Positions 46,919-58,500 of a stretch of 64,000 nt of DNA are shown here, piece after piece. The position numbers were made by a program, and so were the translations under genes. The notes below the pieces were generated by a model, which saw nothing but the letters and a program-made list of their open reading frames with translations, had not been told where the DNA came from and did no database searches. Source of the stretch: Liolophura sinensis (taxonomy: Eukaryota; Mollusca; Polyplacophora; Chitonida; Chitonidae); assembly GCF_032854445.1 (NCBI RefSeq), contig NC_088307.1:5270001-5334000 (forward strand). Direction: 5' to 3'. Each line of letters opens with the position of its first letter. The stretch's first letter is position 1.

Positions 46919-46950
46919 TTATATAAAACCGTACGAATTCACTCAGACGA
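46919..46950 (+). promoter_or_regulatory. Possible core promoter
   Basis: A TATATAAAA box (46920-46927) is followed after about 20 bases by an initiator-like TTCACTCAGA. The region downstream (47164-47191) holds a short ATG segment ending at a GTAAGC donor. It could be the start of the NB-ARC/TPR gene 5 kb away, but the phase does not fit the first exon I can place, so this is tentative. Confidence 0.35.
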
Positions 46951-47429
46951 GTCTATCGATCACGGCCACAATGATAAACGGAATTTTAAACACTACAGCC
47001 ATAATGACGTAGAGCGCACCAGTGACAGACGTTCAGTGTGCTAAGGACCTACATTACAGTCAGTAAAGAGCACACAGAGCCAGCCAAACATACCGATGAT
47101 GTAAAATACTAGGGTTTAAAAGCAACGACGCAGTATAGCGTGTAGTGTGTTACAAGACAGGACATGCTCCGTAACTGGCTGACATTTACCGGTAAGCACT
47201 TTGTATGCTTCGTTATATCACTATCCGGTCTTTAATACATATATGTATATGAACACTGATATCCAGAGTTCAAGTTAGCAACTAAAGTCGCCTAAAACTA
47301 TGTTTTCACGGCGTTTATTATTTGATATATCGTTCTTATGTCGACTATATTAACACTGCACGTTAATTCTCATTTGTTTTCTTTATACACATGCTCTTTA
47401 ATCTAAAACAAAATTAACCTGAATGGAAG

Positions 47430-49050
47430 CAAATGCAAACACTTTCTCATGGTATTTACTGAGGCAAATGTATACACGTTCTCATGGTGTTTACTGAAGC
47501 AAATGCAAACACGTTCTCATGGTGTTTACTGAAGCAATTGCAAACATGTTCTCATGGTGTTTACTGAAGTTAATGTATACACGTTCTCATGGTGTATGTT
47601 TACTGAAGTAAATGTATACACGTTCTCATGGTGTTTACTAAAGTAAATGTATACACGTTCTCATGGTGTTTACTGAAGCAAATGCAAACACGTTCTCATG
47701 GTGTTTACTGAAGCAAATGCAAACACGTTCTCATGGTGTTTAGTGAAGTTAATGTATACACGTTCTCATGGTGTTTACTGAAGCAAATGCAAACACGTTC
47801 TCATGGTGTTTACTGAAGTAAATGTATACACGTTTACATGGTGTTTACTGAAGCAAATGCAAACACGTTCTCATGGTGTTTACTGAAGTAAATGTATACA
47901 CGTTCTCATGGTGTTTACTGAAGTTAATGTATACACGTTCTCATGGTGTTTACTAAAGTAAATGTATACACGTTCTCATGGTGTTTACTGAAGCAAATGC
48001 AAACACGTTCTCATGGTATTTACTGAAGTAAATGTATACACGTTCTCATGGTATTTACTGAAGTTAATGTATACACCTTCTCATGGTGTATGTTTACTAA
48101 AGTAAATGTATACACGTTCTCATGGTGTTTACTGAAGCAAATGCAAACACGTTCTCATGGTGTTTACTGAAGTAAATGTATACACGTTTACATGGTGTTT
48201 ACTGAAGCAAATGCAAACACGTTCTCATGGTGTTTACTGAAGTAAATGTATACACGTTCACATGGTGTTTACTGAAGTTAATGTATACACGTTCTCATGA
48301 TGTTTACTAAAGTAAATGTATACACGTTCTCATGGTGTTTACTGAAGCAAATGCAAACACGTTCTCATGGTATTTACTGAAGTAAATGTATACACGTTCT
48401 CATGGTATTTACTGAAGTAAATGTATACACCTTCTCATGGTGTATGTTTACTAAAGTAAATGTATACACGTTCTCATGGTGTTTACTGAAGTAAATGTAT
48501 ACACGTTTACATGGTGTTTACTGAAGCAAATGCAAACACGTTCTCATGGTGTTTACTGAAGTAAATGTATACACGTTCTCATGGTGTTTACTGAAGTAAA
48601 TGTATACACCTTCACATGGTGTTTACTGAAGTTAATATATACACGTTCTCATGGTGTTTACTGAAGTTAATGTATACACGTTCTCATGGTGTTTACTGAA
48701 GCAAATGCAAACACGTTCTCATGGTGTTTACTGAAGTAAATGTATACACGTTCTCATGGTATTTACTGAAGTTAATGTATACACCTTCTCATGGTGTATG
48801 TTTACTAAAGTAAATGTATACACGTTCTCATGGTGTTTACTGAAGTAAATGTATACGTGTTCTCATTGTGTTTACTGAAGCAAATGCAAATACGTTGTCA
48901 TGGTGTTTACTGAAGTAAATGTATACACGTTCTCATGGTGTTTACTGAAGTAAATGCAAACACGTTCTCATGGTGTTTACTGAAGTAAATGTATACACGT
49001 TCTCATGGTGTTTACTGAAGCAAATGTATACACCTTCTCACAGTGTTCAC
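47430..49050. repeat. 35-bp minisatellite, about 46 copies
   Basis: Units of CGTTCTCATGGTGTTTACTG followed by AAGTAAATGTATACA. Two variants alternate irregularly: GCAAATGCAAACAC and GTAAATGTATACAC. Longer units with an extra GTATGTTT insert appear about four times (e.g. 47595, 48090, 48440, 48795) at roughly regular spacing, pointing to a higher-order repeat of about 350 bp. Confidence 0.96.
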
Positions 49051-51035
49051 TTGAATTGAATGACTGTGTCATTTAGTTTATCAAGAGGAAGCCTTCTGGT
49101 GGTGTTCATCTGAAGTTAACATTAACATGTTAATTATGTGCTGACTGTAACGGAAGTAAAAATCAGCAATTTTTAATGGCCTTTTTCTTGTCTGAAATAA
49201 TAAACGTAAATACCTTTGCATGATTACTTTATCTGAAGTAAACATCAGAACAAGCTTATGGAGATGACGTTATCTGAACTAATTTACATATTTTCTGTTC
49301 AAGCATGATGCTTATTTACCTGAAACCCAATTTGTTGTCATGATGTTTACTTAATATGGAAAAAATTAACTTGTTCCCCTGGTGTTTATCTGAATTTAAC
49401 AGTCTTCAATTATTTTTTTTTTGGATTAGTTTATGAGACGTTTACTTTCTGAAAAACCTGAACGCGTTTTCATATTATTTTCTTTTTTATTTTTTTTGAA
49501 ACATCAATACATTCTCGTAATGCTTACCTGATCGAAATAATCATCAACACATTCTTGTTGATTGGCTCTACTGAAACGCTACGGAGACGTCCATACCACA
49601 CGACCGTAACCTATAGGTCGGAAACAAAGTACTTTTTTCTATCGCCCTTTGCGATAAGCCGTTAATGTCACCTGTTGAAAAAAATGAACGTGAGTAGGTA
49701 GCCCCTGTGAATGGAGATTTTAACATTCTGTGTTATCTATGGAAGAATAAGTTGGCATCATGCATGAGTGGAATCCTCGATTTTTTTTGGCGTTCACTGG
49801 TTTAGTGTCGCACGTGTTTCTGTGGGTAGTCCAAACAGCATATATCGCTGATGTTCGTAACAGTTTTCACCTTTTTGAGGAAAATGTGGTATAATTGCTA
49901 TATATTTCCTTATAAAGTTACATTTATTCGGAATAGTATAGAGCGCTTTAATTTCTGAGAAATCAAACATAACCTTCTCTCAAAGGGACACAGAATCAAC
50001 GCTGATTGGTTGACAGTGGAGATTTCCTGGGTTAACTCTTTCAGCCTCAGCCCCGTGTGAATAAATGTAGGATGCGTAAATTTCGGCTTAGGCAAGGGAT
50101 AGCTTAGACTTACCTATCTCTCACAAGAGCCAATTAGAGTTCTGTATCCCTTTCAAATGATGAAATTTTCAACATTTTCTAACAGTTAAAATTATACAAC
50201 ATGTTAAATGCTGGAGAATGTGTGGCATTATTTTAAAGTGTTACCCTGTGTAACGGGTCAGTATTATATTACAAGATTTTTAACTCTTATAATGCGGAAC
50301 ACATTACCTAAAAGAGTTTATTCGACTTAGGATAGTGTTATAGATTACAACATTTTCTAAACATTTTGAAAAGCGCTCAATTTCTAATACCTTACAAGGC
50401 ATTGACCTAGAATACTGTAATTTTATTAGAATTATGCATTTATGCGTCGAAACAGACATTCCTATACCAGCCGTCAACCAATGTGGACGTTCAAGGGCAT
50501 GTCCCAGAATACTTCAGCTTTAAGACAGCAAGTATGTTGTCAAAACACTTTTTTTCAGCTAATTGTCATATCGGCGCACCTGCTGTTTTTTCACATCGCC
50601 TCCATTTAGGTACGTGAATGGAGCGTTAACTTCTGAGAAATAAATCCACATATTACATGCCACCTTGCGCAATACACTGCAGTCTATATATTTCATTAAG
50701 AGATGTTATTTGATGCCGTGCTAATACACAGCTATATATAGACCACTATATAGCCTTACACCAAAATACGGATATATGCAGATTATCACGTCATTCTGTT
50801 GTAACAAATTTCTTTTGAGTATATAGGTCAACTACATTGTTTTGTCTGCTTGTCACTGGCTGTGGGACATACATGTGCCGGAATGGCAGATTGTGACCAC
50901 AAAACAGCAGGATAAGCCGGCGTATCGAGAGAGTGACTGTTTTTGCGGTCATTGTAATCGCGTTTTCCAGTTCCGCCCACGTTTGTTTGGTTCCAGGTCA
51001 TATTATGTTGGCGAGTTGCCAAAACAATAGTCTAC
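49051..51035. other. Intergenic stretch, AT-rich
   Basis: Decayed units of the preceding 35-bp array fade out to about 49560. No exon, RNA gene or mobile element is recognised after that. A missing 5' exon of the NB-ARC/TPR gene could lie here. Confidence 0.35.
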
Positions 51036-51084
51036 TTTCTCTCATATTTCACAAAATATGTCTGTACGTTTGTCTTTCCGTCCG

Positions 51085-51255
51085 ACTGCTTATCCATATC
51101 CTTTTGTTCCATTCTGAACTGTATTTCCATATCCTTTTGTTCCATTCTGAGCAGTATTTCCATACCCCTTTGTTCTATTCTAAGCTGTTTTTCCATTCCC
51201 CTTTGTTCTATTCTAAGCTGTATTTCCATACCCCTTTGTTCCATTCTGAACTATA
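51085..51255. repeat. 33-bp minisatellite, about 5 copies
   Basis: Copies of CATACCCCTTTGTTCTATTC followed by TAAGCTGTATTTC. Since 33 is divisible by three, repeated open frames appear on both strands, but there is no sign of a gene. Confidence 0.92.
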
Positions 51256-51540
51256 TCTCCAAAACGGTTAAATGCGTACTGGTCGCCATTCTATAAGTGA
51301 AAAGCTCTTGAGTATCGTTTAAACAACGGTCTATTGTAGGCATAAATAAACCATAACACTGCAAATAAAGAATCTAATCCAGCCTTGTCACAAATCGTTA
51401 TGTTGTTGATGTTGACGCTATTGTTCTTCTCTCCTTTTTCCGAGTAAAATTATATAGTCACTGTCTTATTTTGTCTTCACCTTGAAAACCTTTGTTTAAT
51501 CAAATATAACAGAAAAGATCCTGCCTGCTCTTTAGTTAGA

Positions 51541-51716
<176 letters not shown>

Positions 51717-52114
51717 AACTACACTCTGGTTTTAACAATTTGCCAGTACACGATTTAATACTGAAACTGAGTGCAACTCCCATGCTTTCTGGTAACACAT
51801 ATTAAAGACATCTTCTACCACCGTAGTTAAAATCAACATAGCCTACGATCGCTTTGTGGAATGTTACTCTGGTTCCACACAGTGATCGTGGGCTAAGCAG
51901 ATGGTAATTATGTTGGCAACAGATGTTTTTAATATGTAGTCATGATAGTTACAATGAAGATTTGTAAAACCATGTAAATTATAATGTATCTGTTTTTTCT
52001 TTCTTTCTTTTTTTTTTGCTTTTATTTCTCTTTGTCAGGAAAATGGTATTAATTTTTGTTTTATTTCTGATAAAAGAGGAGATACCTTTTGTTTCATATG
52101 TCATTCATTCTCAG

Positions 52115-52307
52115 GAAGTTCGAGATGTTTGAAGCTGTAGATGAGAGGGATGAGGGTGTCCCGTTGCCCAATGACACGGGCTACCAGACACGCTTTGTGG
52201 GTCACCATCAAACCAGAGAGGAGTTAAAAACTGCCATTAAAGGCAAATGTCGGCTCCTTCAAGTGGTGGGGGGACCAGTGGTAGGAAAAAGTCGGCTGGC
52301 TGAGCAG
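52115..52307 (+). CDS. NB-ARC/TPR gene, first identified exon (Walker A)
   Basis: Reads FEMFEAVDERDEGVPLPNDT, then RFVGHHQTREELKTAIKGKC and VVGGPVVGKSRLAEQ. FVG....REEL is the usual lead-in to NB-ARC ATPases. The acceptor (CATTCATTCTCAG) requires an upstream exon ending in phase 2; alternatively translation could begin at the ATG at 52126. Confidence 0.85.
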
Positions 52308-52451
52308 GTAATAAAACAAAATTTGATGATGCTAGTGTAACAGAAACCGGCAAACACCCAAGAGAAAAATGAGTGTTTGTTGTTTAGTCCAAGACAGTCA
52401 TATTCCAGGAGTTTTTTTTATTTCTCAACCAGTGTAAGACATTCAGAATTA

Positions 52452-52520
<69 letters not shown>

Positions 52521-55500
52521 GTGAAATCGGTCTGCACCGCTGAATAAAATAGTATGGAAATATTTGATTATATAAAGCTCATACTCAAGGACGCCGGAAT
52601 AAACCTCCGACCTATGGCAAGTTACTGACGATTTTTTCCACGTTTGACGTAGTGATACTAGTATGTTCACCATATTGATGAAAGACCAGTGGTCTTTTAA
52701 CGGACATTACACTACACAAACGCCCACACGAGCGTCGCCGTATAAACTTAAAGTCACCCAGGCCCCATCAGCACTGAGAGCAGGGGCACCTACAAATCCC
52801 ATGACGGAAGCTGAAATTGAACTCATACCTTGTGTGTCGCAGAGACTGACAGACAAGTGCCTTAACTATACTCAAAAATATATAAAAACGCAGGAAGCGA
52901 TTTTCTATTGTTTTCTCTGTCCTAAATAACGTGTTAACTCAATAATTAGGGTAAATGATTATTATCAGTTGTGGCTTCTGATTTTCATATTGTAGGATAA
53001 TAATTCTGGAGATACGGCAGCGCGAAAACAGAGTGGTCGGTAATCACATTTCACTGCACTCAGTACCCAGTGTGTCCACTTAAGTAAAAACTTCAAACCC
53101 TCATAAAACTGTTGTTTCTTATGTAACAAAGTCAAAACATTACTTGGCAACGTAAGTTCTGGGTAAGTTATTGTGCAACAGTTTTCAGCCAATTATAACG
53201 GACAGGAACATACGAGATATAACGGTTAAGGTCTGTTAGCAACCTGCGGCTGGTTGTGGGTTTCCCCCGGACTCTACCGGATTTATTCCCACTATAATGC
53301 TGGCCGCTGTCGTATAAGTGCAATGTACAAGTACGTTGTAAAATACAAATCAAATCAAATAAATATAAAAATTTAATGCTTGAAGTTTCGAGTTCGAACT
53401 CTTTTATCGCTAAAGATAAAAAAAGACCTTCTGTATCATGAGACTTGTTAAAAATGTTAGGCAACTATTGCAGGATCACATTTACTATAACATAGGGGTC
53501 TGAAAAAAAGTTTCACAAGAAGTCATTTAGATTAGTCAAACGATGGAGAAAATTGTGGAGCTGACTTGAGAAGTTTCTAAAGGAAAGGGTTGTCATATGT
53601 GCCTTTCGAACACAGTGAGACAATTGATCGGTAAATCTATGCCTTCAAAGGTTCAAAACTTGCGGACGGTCGTGGGTTTCCGCCGGGCTCTGCCCGGTTT
53701 CTTCCCACCATAATGCTGGCCGCCGTCGTTTGCGTGAAATATGCTTAAGTACGGCGTAAAACACCAATCAAATAAATAAATAAAGCAAGGTTCAAACATT
53801 TTTCACAAGTCACATGATACAGGAAGACTATTTTTACCTTCAACGACAAAAGAGTTTAAACTCGAAACTCCCCGAACATGTCGGCGTGGGGTTTTTTGGC
53901 GTTTAGATACACTTTTTATGAAAATATAAAGAAAAACTGTAAGAATATGTTTTATTGTCTTAGTGTATCGCTTCAGGGTCTCATACGTGTATTTGTTCAG
54001 GCTATTTATCTTGTTACCGTGTCGAAATTGTCGAGCACGTATTGACTTGACAGATTTAATTGACAGATTTGTAAAGAACTTATAGAGGAGTCAGAAGACA
54101 CCGGCACGAAGCTAAAATTCGTCTCAATCCTACTGAGGAACGCACAGAGTCTGCGATTGGTCAAAATGAAAATCCTACAAGAGTTCTCTCAAAAGAGTAC
54201 GTCCTTCTCCATTGTTGACTTCCAAGACGATATAGAATGGATACTGAAGAGTCAAAAAAAGACATACTTCATGGTTTTGTTTAACGACTGTGACCAGATG
54301 ACCTCGACAAATTCTTTGAGAACAGCTTTCTTGGAAATAATTTACGCCTTAGTCACTTTCCCAAGAGTTAAAGTCATCATCACAAGTCGGGTTCAGTTTT
54401 CGTTACCAAGAATTAACGGTAGTTTTCAGAAAACTTGCCGCTTAAAAGGTTTGGAAGACGAAGAAGCTATGGAACTTCTGTCGCAAGTAGCTCCCAACGT
54501 GGATTTCACATCCCACTACGAGGTCATACTGGACATATGCTGTCGCCTTCCCCTTCTACTGATTATCGTGGGCCAAAAATTAGAGGAAAAACGCCACATG
54601 CTCTCCGTCAAGGAACTTTGCGATTTTTGGGAGACGTCGCCTCTGGAGGGATTAAGCGCAGACTTTGGTTCGGATGAAGACAACATCAAGAAAATCATAG
54701 CGAAGTTCGTGGCCTCACTTGACAATTGCCTTCAGAAATTCCTCTCCGTATTTGCATATTTTCCCGGTACGTTCAGTGCGGACGCCGCCGCTTACGTCGC
54801 CGCCTTACCGAAGGTGTCCCATGCTAAGGTGCTGGCGCTGATCCCTCTAAATGATACATCGGCTATCGAGTATGACAAGGGGCGCTACTCTATCTTGCCC
54901 GTTATCAGACGCCATGCCAACGAAAATCTGACGCACCTCAGAGACACAGACAGCGTTCGACACCGGTTTTGCCATTTCTTCAGCAAATTGCTGACCAAGG
55001 CAAACGCTGATCTTGTCCGCCGGTCTACCGACGCCGTCTTTGGCCAGGTCTTTGAGGAATGGGTGAACGTAGAGAAGGTGTTACGCGAAGGCGCCTTGCC
55101 CACAGCTGACCTTTTCAGGGTCAACATGGAGGTAAATACATGCACCCTTAATCTTTCCATGTGCTTGTCCTTTTGCGTTGTTTTAATGTATTTGTATGTT
55201 CAATGTGATGACAATACTTCTAGTACTTCCTGTTGGGACGTGTTGCTACTATATAAGCATTTACATGAACAGTTAGAATACAAACTTAACTATGGTAAAC
55301 TGACAAAAGGCTGTATTTCACCGGTTACGTGTGACCATTTGCCAAGCATTGCAAACTATTATTTACTTGTTTATTTGATAGTTGCTTAACGGTGTATACT
55401 CAGGAGAGTCGGAGCTCAACAAGTTTGTTCATTTCATGAGTCTAGTGCAAGGTTTGAGAATGACCCAGACAAACACGTCAATTTCTTGTCTGTGGGTTTC

Positions 55501-58500
55501 ACTCCAGATTATCACTGTTGATCTAGCACGTGGGCCTACACCACGTGGTCGCGGCCCGGTGGGCATCCACTCTTGTCAAGTGATGGTGTGGGGGTGGAAG
55601 TGGTGGAGATATGCTTGAACGCTCCCTGCCCTTCCCACACATACTCTCTTTACTGTACTAATATAAAAAATAAAGACGAGATAAGAGTCATTATAGAGTC
55701 AAGTAGATTTAATGCTTACATGAACTGCGTCTGGCGAAATCCAGACCTTTGCCTTGTATGCAATTTAGAGACAGATTTTCTTTGGCCATACATCTCGCGG
55801 CACTTATTAACGTTCAATGGCTGAAAACTCGCCTGTGCAACAACCTTGGTTTGCGGAGCTTCCTGGGCCCAGGAGGCCCCTGGACCCTGGCTTAATGTAC
55901 TCGGATAGACTTTTACGCTGCTATCAGCCACCGCCCACTTTTAATCTTTTACATTTTTAACCATGTCGCTTTCACGCCTCTCTGCTCTTTAAGCGCCTTG
56001 TCTCGATGCCCCAACTTTTCCTACCTGCTCAAGAATATGTCTATGGCAATCTAAGGTCGCGGGTTTTCCGGATCCTAAGTGACCCCTGTGACCCTCGTCT
56101 AAACTGTTAGGGTGTGACCTTGTAAAACTTTCATTTTTATTGTGTCACATTTACTGTTCTACACGTTACAGGTCCCATCTCTGGATGCCTCAAAATGGCT
56201 TATCTCACCTACAGCATTGTCGCGGAGATTCCGGGGCCTAGGCGACCCCGAGACGCTTGGGGAGACTTTTACACTGTCATCCCCCACCACCCACCCTAAC
56301 TTTTAGTCTTTTACATTTTTTAACCATGTCTCTTTTACGCCTTTCTACTCTTTAAACCTCTTGTCTCGATCCTCCAGCTTTTAATGTCTGCTCAAGAATA
56401 CGTCTATGGCCTAAGTGGCCCAGGGACCTTCGCCTAAAGTGGCAGGGGTATAACCCCTCAACACTTTCGCCCTAAAATGGCGAAGACCTCATCTATTTCA
56501 ATTTAGTCCAGCGGAGCTTCTGGGGCCCCTGGGCTTGTGACAGTCTCGACCCCCTTCCCCAGGCCTGTACTTTTAATTTCCTTAAACTGTAAGCCTTAGC
56601 ATTTTCACTGGTGAGAAAGCAGTGAAGTTCAATGGGAGGATGAAACCATGGTTATTTATAGATGGATAGGTTTTGATAACGAACTGATGTCTGTCAAACC
56701 TTTCAGATAATCCGAGATGCCCCGGACATTATCACGGTAATGGTGCCGGAGTCTGCGGAGCCATTCTATCGCCAGTGCTTGTCAGCGGCGGAGATATTTG
56801 GGACGGAGAAGGATATTGGTTGTATTGAAGCTTGTATAGGTTCTGCGGTGGGATATTCTAGAGGTAGGTAGACTCTGTATTATAGTCCATTTCTTTTAGA
56901 GAGTTGCCTATATTCAAGTGTCTGTAAAATCAATCATACTCGCTACCAAAATTACCTTTAGCCAGTGCCAGGTGCCAACCCAAGCTTTTCACATCGACTA
57001 TTGGGCCTTCATATTTTAAAAAAAAAATTGCAGTTAGAATACTTTTTTTTATAATGTTAAACTCCATAAGGTCACTTTCGACAGCAAGAACTCACCTCGG
57101 GTGACGTCATAATTATTCAAAAACAAGTTGCGTGTTCGACACTGGGCGTTGAGAGTAATTTGTTTTACAATGGCTGCACCAGACAGCGGTTAGAACAAAC
57201 TCCATGCCATAACACAGCCTGCACTACCGTTTATAACTAGATCGCTTTAATTTCCTAGTATCCATCTCTAAAACTATTCTCATATGAGTGAGTGCTTGGG
57301 GTTTAACGTCGTACTCAACAATTTTTTAGTCATATGACGACGAAGGAATCCTTAGGGTGCATGCACGTGTAATGTGCCTCCTTGTTGCAGAACGGATTTC
57401 CACCGCTCTTTTATTTAGTGCTGCTTCACTGAGACGACTTACCGAAGGCAAGTAAGCCGCCCCGCCCGAGCCATTATACTGATACAGGTCAACCAGTCGT
57501 TGCACTATCCCCTTCATGCTGAACGCCAAGCGAGGAAGTTACAACTTCCTCTTTTAAAGTCTTAGGTGTGACTCGATCAAGGATTGATCCTGGATCTACC
57601 GGTCCCGAAGCAGACGCTCTACCAACTGTGCTATCCGGGCCGGTCTATTCTCATATGCTACAAGAGATAAATTAAATTCATTTAGGCTATATTATATCAA
57701 AACGTGATAACGATTTCAAATATGAAATACACTACGGTCTCTGTGAATAGCTAGATGGCTTTAATTTCCTAGTATCCATCTCTAAAACTATTCTCATATA
57801 CTACAAGAGATAAAGTAAAATTCATTTATTTAGGCTATATAATACTAAAACGTGAGAATGATTTCAAATATGGCGGTGTCAGAGTTTGGGTTTAGGGCAA
57901 AGTCGACAGCAGTTCAGGTAACTTGTGTCACCCTGCTTCAAAACATGTTGAACTCCGCCCAGTACCCAGCATACCATTGATTTTTTAATAATTATGACGT
58001 CACCCGAGGCAATTGGTTATTGCTGCTGAAACCGAACTGATTGACTTTAACATTATGAATTAGAAAAAGTGCTCTAACTTCATTTTCCTAGCAAGAATAA
58101 GAACTTCAAAGTTATCTATGTGCAGAGGTTGTGTTGTTACGTGTCACTGACTGAAGGCAATTTTGGTTGCGAGTATGACTGCCTTTACAGACAGCTACAT
58201 ATAGGCGACTCTCTAAAAGAAATAGACTATAGTTCTCTCTCTCTAACGTCAGATAAACCAACCGCGTACTATAAAAAATTGTGGAACAATTTACCTGAGA
58301 AGAGCATGTCCTCATTAGTGACGCCATTGTCGTATTGAGCCGTTCTTTGTTCGTGGTTCCAGGCATCACATCACTTATTTGTGTCCTCAGCATCTCACCC
58401 CCTTCCCAGGTCTTCATTGTGAAAAACGGACACGAATGAGTGAAATCATGCCTGATGAAATTAGATGTACAACAAACACCTGAGATCAATGACGTCTAAT

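Noticed and set aside
58112-58489. Minus-strand open frame of 125 codons in an NB-ARC/TPR intron
   Set aside because: No family resemblance, and it lies inside an intron with an overlapping open frame on the other strand.
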